From the NCBI GenBank assembly GCA_020161935.1, contig JAIUNI010000001.1:1302001-1366000 (forward strand): DNA of 64,000 bases, read 5' to 3'. The position numbers were made by a program, and so were the translations under genes. The notes under the pieces were generated by a model that had not been told where the DNA came from, ran no database searches, and saw only the letters and a program-made list of their open reading frames with translations. The stretch is from Chloroflexota bacterium (GTDB lineage: Bacteria > Chloroflexota > Anaerolineae > Aggregatilineales > Phototrophicaceae). This document shows, one piece after another, positions 1 to 9,203 of the stretch (position 1 is the first letter of the stretch; each line of letters starts with the position of its first letter).

Positions 1-2421
1 GGCTCGCACAAACCAGAACAGCATGGCAGCCCCCATCACCACAATGACCAACATCGTCAACAACTGGTAGCCAGCCATGATCGCAAAAATTGAGCCAAAA
101 GCCTGTGTCTGGTAATTAAAACCGAGTTGCCCGTAACTCAGCAGATTGCCAACAAGATACAAAATACCGAGGACAACGCCGATGAGTAATCCCCGCTGCA
201 CACCTGCCCGTTCATCCCGCTGTAACGCGCTCGCCGCCCATCGCATTGGAATGACGCTGATCAACAGCACCAACAGCGCGATACCCGGTAAAACCGGATC
301 AGGCATCGCAATACCGTCCGGCGGCCACTGTGGCGGTTTCAGCCGCAGATACAAATAACTGAAGCATAATGTACCCAGCGCGGTTGCCAGCGTCACAATC
401 GTAAGAATAGTTCCCCATCGTCCAATCACACGGCTGCCATGTGGTCGCAGCGGGACACCATACTCGCGCTCAAATGCTTCTTCTTCGTCCGGCTTACTGT
501 AAGCACCGGTGTCGCGGTGCCAACCGATCAACGTGAACATCGTGATAATCAGGCATACACCAGCCAACGCATATTGTGAAAACACAAGGAATAGTGTCAT
601 TACAGCAATAGCGAGCGCTGCCCAGAACGGATAAATGGATGGCCCAGCCACGCGAAAAACCTCAAGCGGTCGCGCATCAATCGCCGAAGTCGCAATCTGT
701 GCGCGGTATTCACGCGGGTAATGTTTCAGCACGTCGAGCAGCTTTCGGGTACCCGGTTCAACAACCTGTTCCTCGGCCTTTTCCCACAACGGATTACGGC
801 TGTTGACAACCGGAAACTCACGGAAACCGTAAGGTGGAACAGGTGTCGGTGGCAGCCATTCGAGCGTATCGGCGTTCCACGGGTTTGCTGGCGCTTTCTG
901 ACCGTTGCGTGCGCTCCAAATCATGTTAATCAGGAACACAACGAAACTGGCCGCAACCATGAACGAGCCAATCGTCGAAAGCAGGTTATAGGGTTCTAAG
1001 CCAACCCCTGCCTGATAGGTATAAACACGTCGCGGCATCCCCAGAATCCCACTAATGTGCATCGGGAAAAACGTCACATTGAAGCCAATAAAAAGTAGAA
1101 GGAAATTCCACACTCCTAATCGCTCGTTTGGCATCCGTTCAATAAACTTGGGGAACCAGTAATAGATCGCTGCGAAAATCGGAAAGAGCCAGCCGCCGAT
1201 CAGCACATAATGGAAATGGGCGACCACGAAATACGTGTCGTGTGTTTGCAGGTTAACGGGTACGGAAGCCAGCATCACGCCGCTCAAACCGCCGAGAACA
1301 AAAATCAGCAGAAAACCGATTGCGAACAGAAAAGGTGTCTTAAAAACAGGTCTGCCGCTCCAAATGGTGATAATGAAGGCGAAGATTTGTATCCCGCTCG
1401 GAATGGCGATCATCATGCTCGCAGCCGTAAAAAACGACAGCGCCAATTCCGGCAGTCCAGTTGCGAACATATGATGTACCCACAACCCGAACGAAAGAAA
1501 TCCCAGCGACACCAACGAGATCACGATGAAGGTGTAACCAATCAGCGCTCGCCGTGAGAAAACCGTCACAATCGTTGCCACGATACCCAGCGGCGGAATA
1601 AAAATGATATAGACATCAGGATGACCGAATATCCAAAAAATGTGCTGCCAGAGGAGTGGATCGCCATTCTGGTCGGGGTTAAAAAAGTGCGTACCGATTG
1701 CGCGATCCAGTTCCAATAATGTTGACCCAACCACCAGCGGGGTAAAGGCGAAAATAATCATCCAACCCGTGACCATAATCGCCCACGCAAAAATGGGAAT
1801 GCGGTTGATAGACATCCCCGGTGCGCGCATGTGGAAAAACGAAATAATGAGTTCAAATGCGCCTGCAATCGCCGCCGTTTCAGCAACATTCAAACCCAAC
1901 AGGTAAAAGTCCACACCTAAGCCGGGAGAATATTCTTTTCCGGTCATAGGCACATAGGCAAACCAGCCACCTTCCGGCACCGCATCCACGAAGAACCCGA
2001 AATAGAAAATCAGGCCGCCAAAGAGAAACGTCCAAAAGGCGAACGCGGCTAATCTTGGAAATGGCAGCTCGCGTGACCCCATCATTTGCGGCAAAACCAG
2101 CGTCCCAATCCCCTCGATCATCGGGATTGCCACCAGAAACATCATGGTTGTGCCATGCATGGTCATCAGCCGGTTATAAGTCTCTGGGTCGAGGAATGTA
2201 TTATTGGGTACAGCAAGCTGCGTCCGCATCAGGAGCGCTTGAATACCACCGAGAATTAAGAAGAAAATGGATAACCCGATGAGGCGAATGCCGATTGGCT
2301 GGTTTTGCACCCCTTGTAGCAAACCGCGAATACCTGTGGGGTCATTCCATACCCGTGCGAACGTTTCTTCGGAAACAGGTTGATGAAATTCGTTTTCAGA
2401 ATGTGGCGCGGTTGTGGTCAA
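1..2421 (-). CDS. ctaD: Cytochrome c oxidase subunit I fused to subunit III (caa3-type), 3' end outside window
   Basis: Catalytic subunit of an aa3/caa3 heme-copper oxidase in the cytoplasmic membrane, reducing O2 and pumping protons. The minus-strand frame is open from a TTG start at 2421 to the window edge (807 codons) and continues beyond it. The TTG follows AAAGGA, which overlaps the stop of the upstream subunit II gene. Visible motifs are the CuB/heme segment HDTYFVVAHFHYVLIGG (near 1190-1240) and IFGHPDVY (near 1610-1630; His267, Asp269, Tyr271), where most oxidases have HPEVY. After the subunit I part, the frame continues into subunit III-like helices (near 1-300: LGILYLVGNLLSYGQLG and then YQTQAFGSIF), so I and III are fused, as in Thermus caa3. 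Identity is secure; the TTG start is well supported but not proven. Confidence 0.93.
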   Translation of the reverse strand, partial: MTTTAPHSENEFHQPVSEETFARVWNDPTGIRGLLQGVQNQPIGIRLIGLSIFFLILGGIQALLMRTQLAVPNNTFLDPETYNRLMTMHGTTMMFLVAIPMIEGIGTLVLPQMMGSRELPFPRLAAFAFWTFLFGGLIFYFGFFVDAVPEGGWFAYVPMTGKEYSPGLGVDFYLLGLNVAETAAIAGAFELIISFFHMRAPGMSINRIPIFAWAIMVTGWMIIFAFTPLVVGSTLLELDRAIGTHFFNPDQNGDPLLWQHIFWIFGHPDVYIIFIPPLGIVATIVTVFSRRALIGYTFIVISLVSLGFLSFGLWVHHMFATGLPELALSFFTAASMMIAIPSGIQIFAFIITIWSGRPVFKTPFLFAIGFLLIFVLGGLSGVMLASVPVNLQTHDTYFVVAHFHYVLIGGWLFPIFAAIYYWFPKFIERMPNERLGVWNFLLLFIGFNVTFFPMHISGILGMPRRVYTYQAGVGLEPYNLLSTIGSFMVAASFVVFLINMIWSARNGQKAPANPWNADTLEWLPPTPVPPYGFREFPVVNSRNPLWEKAEEQVVEPGTRKLLDVLKHYPREYRAQIATSAIDARPLEVFRVAGPSIYPFWAALAIAVMTLFLVFSQYALAGVCLIITMFTLIGWHRDTGAYSKPDEEEAFEREYGVPLRPHGSRVIGRWGTILTIVTLATALGTLCFSYLYLRLKPPQWPPDGIAMPDPVLPGIALLVLLISVIPMRWAASALQRDERAGVQRGLLIGVVLGILYLVGNLLSYGQLGFNYQTQAFGSIFAIMAGYQLLTMLVIVVMGAAMLFWFVRA

Positions 2422-2432
2422 GTCAGAGTCCT

Positions 2433-3449
2433 TTATTGGAGCGTCGCTAAATAAGTGAGTAAGGCTTGCAAGTCATCACTCTCAAGGTAAATGGGTGGCA
2501 TCAAGTTCCCCGGTTTAATCGACTGCGAATCGATAATCCAACCCGCTAAGTTGCCCGGTGTATTCAAAACAACCCCCGCGCCGAGCGTTTTCCGGCTCGC
2601 GAGGTGGGTTAAATCAGGGCCGATAACACCCGACGCGCTGGTACCCCGCACCGTATGGCAGTACACGCACGCCGCACCGAGGAAAATCTGCTGTCCGCGT
2701 AGAGCCATATCATCCGCCGGAGCGGGCGCTTCTTGTTGTTGCCCTTCGATCCAATGCTCAAAATCGGATGGCGACTGTGCAACCACAAATAATTGCATTC
2801 GCGCATGTTGAATCCCGCACAACTCCGCACATTGACCTCGATACTCGCCCACTTCCGATGTCCGCAAAAACATGCGATTGGTTTGACCGGGTATCAAATC
2901 AGTCTTACCGTTGAGCTTTGGAATCCATAGGCTGTGGATAACATCCGACGAGGTTAAATGCAGTTCGACCTGAGTATCGGTTGGAATGTAGATTTCGTTT
3001 GCGGTAACGATGTTGTGGGTTGGGTAACGAACCTCCCACCACCAGCGATGACCGATCACTTCGATAGTCAATTGGGCGTTTGCGTTAACAGGGGAAAGCT
3101 GAACAAGAGTTAATAAATTGAAGCCAAAAACAAAAGTCAAAATAGCAATTGGAATAGCGATGCCATTAACAACAATAAAGGTTCGAGCATGCTTGCTCGG
3201 TGGCCCCGTATCCGGTAATTGACCACCGCCATCGGCATTGCGTCGGCGGAACAACGCAAGCAGGAGAAACGAGATGACCTGAACATAGACCACCGCCGCG
3301 ATGATAAGCATCACCCACCACAGGTTAGCGATGTGCATCGCCCCTTCCCCACTTGGGTCAAGGATTGACGACTCACCTTGGCAGGCCGCAAGCAAAACAA
3401 CACATAAAACGAGCAGTAAGAGACGAGAACGCTTGCGTGATAACTTCAT
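2433..3449 (-). CDS. ctaC: Cytochrome c oxidase subunit II with C-terminal cytochrome c domain
   Basis: Electron-entry subunit of the caa3 oxidase. It has a lipoprotein-type signal (LLAAC, so probably lipid-anchored), two membrane helices (about residues 40-70 and 95-118), then the periplasmic cupredoxin domain with the CuA site CAELCGIQHARM near residues 207-218. A fused cytochrome c domain follows, with CVYCH near 261-265 and a likely distal Met in NLMPP. The fusion lets the oxidase take electrons from a soluble or membrane-bound cytochrome without a separate carrier domain. The ATG at 3449 is preferred over a TTG one codon upstream because AGGA lies seven bases before it. It is transcribed with ctaD, whose start is 11 bases past its stop codon. 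At about 338 residues it has the usual length for this fusion. Confidence 0.95.
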   Translation of the reverse strand: MKLSRKRSRLLLLVLCVVLLAACQGESSILDPSGEGAMHIANLWWVMLIIAAVVYVQVISFLLLALFRRRNADGGGQLPDTGPPSKHARTFIVVNGIAIPIAILTFVFGFNLLTLVQLSPVNANAQLTIEVIGHRWWWEVRYPTHNIVTANEIYIPTDTQVELHLTSSDVIHSLWIPKLNGKTDLIPGQTNRMFLRTSEVGEYRGQCAELCGIQHARMQLFVVAQSPSDFEHWIEGQQQEAPAPADDMALRGQQIFLGAACVYCHTVRGTSASGVIGPDLTHLASRKTLGAGVVLNTPGNLAGWIIDSQSIKPGNLMPPIYLESDDLQALLTYLATLQ

Positions 3450-3716
3450 CAAAGAGTCCTAAGAGTGAAATTTTTACAATAATGGTGAGGATTTGAGTTC
3501 TTATTCACCACATTTTGGACACTAAATAATCGTGAACACATAAAGTAACTGGCATTTTATATGCCAATTTCTGCCAGCCACATATCCACTTAGCGAGTTT
3601 TTAATGGGTCAACTGGGTGGTTTATGCCGAACTTCCCCTTTTGGCAAAACTCAGTCTTGAACCTACGCCACTTAAACCGCGTACTAGGTTAAAGACAATT
3701 TGCTGCGGAGGCTATC

Positions 3717-4988
3717 ATGCGGCATCTCGCAATAGGATTTGTACTACTCATCAATCTCATACCATCAGGCATCCACGCAGGAGATAAACCCATGATTCAA
3801 TCCCCAGCTTCCCAAGCAGCTTGGCGCGAAGACCTCAACGGACTGGCGGAGCAAATGGAATCGCGGCATCCCGACCTGTTTTGGCGCGTTTCCGAAACCG
3901 ACTTTAAGGTAATGGTCAGCGATCTCGACGACAAAATCCCGTTCCTGACGAATGAGCAAATCATCGTCGAATTCGCGCGCATTGTCGCCATTGCGGACGC
4001 GCACTCTCACCTCTCACTTTATCAATCAGGCACAGGTTTCAGTGTCTATCCGCTGCGGCTCTATTTCTTTCGGGATGGGCTGTTTATCGTAGATGCGGAG
4101 GCCGCATCGCTCATTGGTTCACAGGTGACCGCCATCAACGGTCACTCGATTGAAGAAGTCTATAATCAGGTTGCCCCTATCATTACACACGACAACCTCC
4201 ACGGGATGCTCAACCTAGCACCGAGCTACCTCATCGGCCCTCAAATTTTGCACGCACTCGGCCTCATTAATGATGTAAACCAGCCCAACTTGGCACTGAA
4301 ACTCCCTGATGGCAGCACTTCAGTAATCAATTCTCCTCCCGTTGCTGCTGGCGACTCCGGTTGGGAAGAATGGTTTATGAGTATGCTTCCGCAGCGCGAA
4401 GCACCCATCTATCTCTCAAGACACACCGACAAAAACTTCTGGTTCACCTTTTTACCGGATACAAAAACGCTCTACATCCAATACAACTGGATAAGTAGTA
4501 CCAACCCTGATGGTGAAAGTCTTGTAATGCTCGTCAAAGCAATTGAACAATTCCTCGCTGAAAACAGCATCAACCGCACTGTCCTTGATCTGCGCCATAA
4601 TGCGGGCGGCAATAACACCACCTACTCACCTTTACTACGGTTGCTGACCCAAAATGAAGCCATTAACCAACCAGATCGTTTTTACACCCTCATCGGTCGG
4701 CGCACTTTTTCCGCTGCTGCAAACCTCGTCATTGAACTGGAACAAAAGAGTCACACCATCTTTGTCGGTGAACCGATGGGGGATACACCGAATATGTACG
4801 GTGATCCCATCCCTTTTACCTTGCCCAACTCGAAGCTAGTCGTCGCCATCTCCAGCCGCTTCTGGGAAAAAAGTCCCGATGATACGCGCGATACAGTCGA
4901 ACCCGACATTCGCATCGACCTATCATCAACCGATTATTTCAATCTAATCGACCCCGTTTTAGAAGCAGTCATCAATTTGCCAGCCTGA
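3717..4988 (+). CDS. Secreted S41-family (tail-specific protease-like) peptidase
   Basis: The predicted product is an exported protein with an N-terminal signal (residues 1-21, ending near IHAGD). A central part resembles a PDZ-like segment (VTAINGHSIEEVYNQV, about 137-152). The C-terminal half has an S41 crotonase-like core, with VLDLRHNAGGNN at about 289-300 and RRTFSAAANL with Ser332 at the position of the S41 nucleophile. A typical S41 catalytic Lys is not obvious to me, so activity is uncertain. The start has a good ribosome-binding site (GCGGAGG). It is a single gene divergent from the oxidase genes and convergent with the ADP-ribosylglycohydrolase gene, with a shared inverted repeat between them. 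The substrate is unknown. Confidence 0.75.
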   Translation: MRHLAIGFVLLINLIPSGIHAGDKPMIQSPASQAAWREDLNGLAEQMESRHPDLFWRVSETDFKVMVSDLDDKIPFLTNEQIIVEFARIVAIADAHSHLSLYQSGTGFSVYPLRLYFFRDGLFIVDAEAASLIGSQVTAINGHSIEEVYNQVAPIITHDNLHGMLNLAPSYLIGPQILHALGLINDVNQPNLALKLPDGSTSVINSPPVAAGDSGWEEWFMSMLPQREAPIYLSRHTDKNFWFTFLPDTKTLYIQYNWISSTNPDGESLVMLVKAIEQFLAENSINRTVLDLRHNAGGNNTTYSPLLRLLTQNEAINQPDRFYTLIGRRTFSAAANLVIELEQKSHTIFVGEPMGDTPNMYGDPIPFTLPNSKLVVAISSRFWEKSPDDTRDTVEPDIRIDLSSTDYFNLIDPVLEAVINLPA

Positions 4989-5007
4989 CACTCTCCATAA
5001 GCAAATG

Positions 5008-5041
5008 TAGTGCCAACCCTTTATGCAAAAGATTGGCACTA
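5008..5041. terminator. Inverted repeat between convergent genes, probable bidirectional terminator
   Basis: TAGTGCCAA (5008-5016) and TTGGCACTA (5033-5041) form a perfect nine-base stem around a 16-base loop. It lies 20 bases after the stop of the plus-strand peptidase and 14 bases after the stop of the minus-strand gene. There is no clear T-run, so function is inferred from position and symmetry. Confidence 0.5.
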
Positions 5042-5054
5042 TCCAGCGCAATCC

Positions 5055-7139
5055 TCAGCTTATCGGGCTGACGCTGACACACTGCGTACCTGTTCGCCCT
5101 TCGCGACAAACGAGCGCAACCGCGCCATCCATCAGTGTAGTCTCATCATCGGTGATCTCAAGTACAAGTCGCCCGTCAATCCAACCTCGGATATGGCTAT
5201 CCTGCACTTCGAGCGTCATCACGTAAGTGCCGCCGAATGACCATTCAAATGGAGCAGAGGCCATAACCTGTTCCCCATCCAAAACCTTAACCAGCTCAAC
5301 CTTACCATCCCGCCGCAGGAGCATCGCGTAATAGCGCTCTAACCCCTGTACCCGCACCGCGATACCTGCCGCTTCAGCCATATGCGGTGTCACATCTGCT
5401 TCCACGCGGTAATTTCGCCACTGGCGCGTACCCTGCATCAACAAGCCGGTTCCGTGGTTTTGAATCAACCGGTATGATTCGGGGTACTGCCAATCGGGCG
5501 AGTCGGTGCTGTCCACCCACGCCCGTTTCCACATTTGACTGCCGTCATTCGGGTTCATCAGCCGGATGTTCGGCTCGCCATCCCATGTCAGGTAATCCAA
5601 ATACACGCTGCCACTGCCGCCTTGTAGAGCCTTTAACTCTAGCCCTACTTCAGCGACAGGTAATCCTTTCAAATCAGGGATTTGCCACGCCAATTCGCTT
5701 ACCTCTGCCGTTAAAGTCACAAATTCGCCGCCCAACTGCACCAACGATTGCCCTACGCCGTAGTAACTGATGATGATTCGTGCTTGCACATTTGCTGAAG
5801 AACTCAACTTCACCTTCACCGTCTGCCCCGGATACAACGTCGGGCAAGCCAGCAGCCGATACCCCTTCATGTCAATCGCTTCCGGTGGAATAAATGTCAG
5901 CGTTGCCACCTGTACGACCTCACCAGCACTCAAATCGTAGTAATGCAGACCTAAGCTCCGCGTTCCACTGGAACTGTGTCCAATGACATTCTCCACCCGC
6001 AGCTTATCACCACCCTTCGATTGGAAACCCTGTACAGATCCCGGCATCTCAAAGTGAAAGCGCGCGCCGTTTTTTGGTGCAATCGGCTCAATACCAGCCA
6101 ACGCATGTCCAATATTCACAACCTTGTACGCTTCGATTATGGCATCACTGATCGCGCTGCCACCCTCACCGGTTGGCAAGTACAAACGGTCAGCCACTGG
6201 CCCACGCCAATCGGTGTTGCCTTCGAACGATGCAAGCCCATTCTTTATGCCCAACAAACACCCGACATTACCAGAATTGCAATCCGTATCCCATCCTGCG
6301 GTATTCACCATCATCAAAGATTGATTGAAATCATCCTCACCATGTAGCAAGCTCATGATAATCAAGCCGTGGTTTGGAACCATGTGGCAGTTCCCGCCGA
6401 ACTTGTCATACCCGTAGTGCTGTTCAATCTGCTCGCGTGTATCGTGCCAATCTCGGAACTCCGCGTGCCACTCACGGATGTCATTAATCATCCGGTAAAT
6501 CACTGAATTGTTCGGAATCAGCTTGGTCGCCGTATTCAGCAGCACGTTAATATCGCGCTCGACATAGGCTTGTGCCTCCATCGCCGCGATCACCTGTGCG
6601 CCATAAATCGCCTCCCCGTCGTGGCTGACACTGCTCGCCCGCCGCGCAAAATCGGCTGCCCGTTCGGGATCGCCGGGGTTGACCATCCCCCAACCGTCAA
6701 TGAATATCTGCGACCCGATTTGCTCCGCGACAACCTGTGAGTTCAGTTCAATCGAACCGCTTCTCGGCGCAGCTATCCCCTGCTTCAATCGCAAATAAGC
6801 GGTGTGCTCGGTTGAGTTTCCAAGCCCGCCCCACCACAGGATCGTCTTATTCTCAACAATATAATTCAACCAACTTTGTCCAATTTGCTGAGGGGTTATA
6901 TCTGGTGAATTGCCATAGTCCGGCAAGGCTCTCAAAAAAGTGAATGTGCCGCTAATATCGTCATCCGTCACAATCAGCGGCATGTTGAGCTTGTCGTGGA
7001 CATACCCCGTGATCTCACCCAATTCACGCATAATCCGGTCATAGAACCATCCCTCGAACGGCCGTCCCAGATACACACCAATAATCTTCCCCAAAACACC
7101 TGCATAAGTACGCTCAATGTAATCCTGCGGTATATTCAT
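5055..7139 (-). CDS. ADP-ribosylglycohydrolase-family protein with C-terminal LamG-like domain
   Basis: Residues 1-340 match the ADP-ribosylglycohydrolase (DraG/ARH) fold: an N-terminal YAGVLGKIIGVYLGRPFEGW segment, the metal-binding VTDDDISGTF at about 57-66, and the second metal site NTAGWDTDCNSGNVG near residue 285. These are the di-magnesium ligands of the family. Residues of about 350-550 look beta-rich. The last 140 residues resemble a LamG/3-keto-disaccharide-hydrolase-like jelly roll (WRNYRVEADVTPH... GWIDGRLVLEI). No signal peptide is seen, so it is probably cytoplasmic. A hydrolase acting on imported ribosides or glycosides is more likely than protein de-ADP-ribosylation, but this is inference. 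A strong terminator at 7216-7245 separates it from the upstream ABC operon, so it probably has its own promoter. Confidence 0.85.
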   Translation of the reverse strand: MNIPQDYIERTYAGVLGKIIGVYLGRPFEGWFYDRIMRELGEITGYVHDKLNMPLIVTDDDISGTFTFLRALPDYGNSPDITPQQIGQSWLNYIVENKTILWWGGLGNSTEHTAYLRLKQGIAAPRSGSIELNSQVVAEQIGSQIFIDGWGMVNPGDPERAADFARRASSVSHDGEAIYGAQVIAAMEAQAYVERDINVLLNTATKLIPNNSVIYRMINDIREWHAEFRDWHDTREQIEQHYGYDKFGGNCHMVPNHGLIIMSLLHGEDDFNQSLMMVNTAGWDTDCNSGNVGCLLGIKNGLASFEGNTDWRGPVADRLYLPTGEGGSAISDAIIEAYKVVNIGHALAGIEPIAPKNGARFHFEMPGSVQGFQSKGGDKLRVENVIGHSSSGTRSLGLHYYDLSAGEVVQVATLTFIPPEAIDMKGYRLLACPTLYPGQTVKVKLSSSANVQARIIISYYGVGQSLVQLGGEFVTLTAEVSELAWQIPDLKGLPVAEVGLELKALQGGSGSVYLDYLTWDGEPNIRLMNPNDGSQMWKRAWVDSTDSPDWQYPESYRLIQNHGTGLLMQGTRQWRNYRVEADVTPHMAEAAGIAVRVQGLERYYAMLLRRDGKVELVKVLDGEQVMASAPFEWSFGGTYVMTLEVQDSHIRGWIDGRLVLEITDDETTLMDGAVALVCREGRTGTQCVSVSPIS

Positions 7140-7215
7140 TTTTGTTCCCGTTTGCGTGTCCAGACGATCCGCGAATGTTACCGACTTTTCCTAATCCCTG
7201 CCGCAGACCAAATAA

Positions 7216-7245
7216 AAACAGGCTTCGCCATCAGGAAGCCTGTTT
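7216..7245 (-). terminator. Rho-independent terminator of the ABC importer operon
   Basis: The arms AAACAGGCTTC (7216-7226) and GAAGCCTGTTT (7235-7245) are a perfect 11-base inverted repeat with an eight-base loop. On the minus strand the stem is followed by TTTTTATTT, so it is an intrinsic terminator about 20 bases past the ATPase stop. Confidence 0.88.
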
Positions 7246-7262
7246 CATGCATACGGCTAAAT

Positions 7263-8330
7263 TTATTGTGCTTGCTGGTTAACCTCAACCGGCGGGTTAC
7301 CATTTTGATAGATCAAATACCGTGTCGGGGCGAGCGAAATAGTCTCTCCCTCATTCAGGTTCACCGCTTTTGAAATGAATATTTTCAAATCGCCCAACTG
7401 CGGCACATCCACCAATACTTTGCGGTAGTGTCCCAAATCCATCACTTGGTCAATCTTCGCCTTCCATACCGTTCCAATTTGCGTATCCGGCACCAGCACT
7501 AAATCCTCAGGTCGCAACGCCACCGTCACCTCGCCATTAGAAACCTTGCCACTAGGAACGGCAAGCTGCTTCTCACCAACGCGCACGGTGCCGTCTTGCA
7601 CAACCCCTTTGAGCAAATTCATCGCACCAATAAAATCCGCCACGAATAAACTCTGCGGATTCGAATAAATGGTGCTGGGATGGTCAAGCTGTTCAATCTC
7701 CCCACCGCTCATCACCGCGATCCGGTCAGCCAGTGACAGGGCTTCCTCTTGGTCGTGTGTCACAAAGATCGCGGTAATTTTTAATCGCCGTTGAATCCGC
7801 TTCAGCTCCTCGCGCAGCCGCACCCGCAGGATCGCGTCAAGGCTGGAAAAAGGCTCATCGAGTAGCAGTATCTTCGGTTCAAGCACAATCGCCCGTGCCA
7901 GAGCCACCCGCTGCTGTTGACCACCCGAAAGCTGGGCAGGATATCGCGCTTCATAACCGGATAACCCCACCAACGCCAACGACTCCTTGACCTTCCGCTC
8001 AATCACCTCGCGCGAAAGCTGCCGCAGCCCTAACCCGAAGGCGATGTTGTCATGTACCGTCATATGAGGCCATAACGTGTACTTCTGGAATACCATCGCC
8101 GTCGGTCGTTTGTTCGCGGGCAGCGCAGCAATCGACTCGTGGTCAATCTGAATATCGCCGGCGCTTAATTCCTCAAACCCCGCAATCATCCGCAGCAGCG
8201 TGGATTTACCGCAGCCGGACGGTCCTAAAATGCACATGAACTCGCTGTCGTTGACGGTAAATCCCACATCCTTGACAGCCGTCACACTTCCAAATCGTTT
8301 GCTCAAGTGAACAATATCGAGAGTCGCCAT
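7263..8330 (-). CDS. ABC importer ATP-binding protein (PotA/FbpC/MalK type)
   Basis: Energises the adjacent binding-protein-dependent importer from the cytoplasmic side. Motifs are Walker A GPSGCGKST (about residues 37-45), Q-loop VFQKYTLWPHMTV, signature LSGGQQQR, Walker B ILLLDEPFSSLDA and H-loop VTHDQEEAL. The C-terminal third (from about 240) is a TOBE-type regulatory domain (VTVALRPEDLVL). The length (355) is normal for this class. The start lies three bases past the upstream permease stop, and the gene is last in the operon. The class transports iron, polyamines, thiamine, aminoethylphosphonate or sugars; the sequence does not show which. Confidence 0.93.
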   Translation of the reverse strand: MATLDIVHLSKRFGSVTAVKDVGFTVNDSEFMCILGPSGCGKSTLLRMIAGFEELSAGDIQIDHESIAALPANKRPTAMVFQKYTLWPHMTVHDNIAFGLGLRQLSREVIERKVKESLALVGLSGYEARYPAQLSGGQQQRVALARAIVLEPKILLLDEPFSSLDAILRVRLREELKRIQRRLKITAIFVTHDQEEALSLADRIAVMSGGEIEQLDHPSTIYSNPQSLFVADFIGAMNLLKGVVQDGTVRVGEKQLAVPSGKVSNGEVTVALRPEDLVLVPDTQIGTVWKAKIDQVMDLGHYRKVLVDVPQLGDLKIFISKAVNLNEGETISLAPTRYLIYQNGNPPVEVNQQAQ

Positions 8331-8333
8331 ACA

Positions 8334-9203
8334 TCACACCCCAAATCCGGCTGTCAAATAGCCGCCACGAAGTAACCGCTGTGCCACCAAAAGCAGCAGC
8401 AGCGAGGGTAGCCACAGCACAAATGACACAATCGCGCCGTACTGCGTCACCAGTTGGCTGTTAATAAGCGAGTACATCAGCACCGGCATCGTGACCACAC
8501 GCGGCAGCCCGATAATCAACGCCCCTTGTGCCTCGTAAAATGTATTCACAAACGTCAGTAACACAGCCGCACTTAATGCGGGCATCACCATCGGCAGCGT
8601 AATCTGAATGAACACCCGTAGTTGTGACGCGCCTACATCGAGCGCCGCTTCTTCCAGCGAACGATCAACCCCTTGGAAAGCCGCTGTCGGGATCCAGATC
8701 ATCAGCAGCAGCGTATTAACCAGTTGGATAAGAATCACACCCGGAACCGTGCCAATTAAATTCAGCCGGAAAAAGATCACCGCGATGCTCACGTACAAAC
8801 CAAAGCGCGGGAAGGCATTCGTCGCCAGAAACGACAGTAAAAGCAGTTGCCGGCCACGGAATCGCATCCGCGCAAAAGCATATGACGCAGGTAAACAGAT
8901 GATTGCTGAAAGCAGTGTCACCGTCAGCGCCAGCACAATACTAAAGGGCAGCGCCGCCACAATATCCGCCCGCGAAAATGTCTCCGACCAAAAGCTGAAA
9001 CCGAACTGTGTCGGGACAAGCGAAGGATATTTCCATCGCTCCGCGAATGCCCACAGTACCACCGAGTACAACGGCCCTAAAATGACCAAGCCAAGCACAA
9101 CCAGCGCCAACAAACCAAATCCATCGCGTTTCATCATGCTTACGAAGCTGTGGCGCGACCGCTCCCAAAAACCACTCGTCAAAGGCGGGTTCAGAGTACT
9201 CAT
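8334..9203 (-). CDS. ABC importer permease (second inner-membrane subunit)
   Basis: A polytopic permease of about 289 residues with six predicted helices. It carries the cytoplasmic EAA loop LEEAALDVGASQLRVFIQIT, which docks onto the ATPase. A longer frame reaches 9515, but its first 104 residues are Arg/Ala-rich, non-membrane and overlap the upstream permease in another frame. The ATG at 9203 has a strong AGGAGG site and a four-base ATGA overlap with the upstream gene, so translation is coupled. It works with the permease at 9200-10099. The final residues (GGYLTAGFGV) are normal for the family. Confidence 0.92.
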   Translation of the reverse strand: MSTLNPPLTSGFWERSRHSFVSMMKRDGFGLLALVVLGLVILGPLYSVVLWAFAERWKYPSLVPTQFGFSFWSETFSRADIVAALPFSIVLALTVTLLSAIICLPASYAFARMRFRGRQLLLLSFLATNAFPRFGLYVSIAVIFFRLNLIGTVPGVILIQLVNTLLLMIWIPTAAFQGVDRSLEEAALDVGASQLRVFIQITLPMVMPALSAAVLLTFVNTFYEAQGALIIGLPRVVTMPVLMYSLINSQLVTQYGAIVSFVLWLPSLLLLLVAQRLLRGGYLTAGFGV

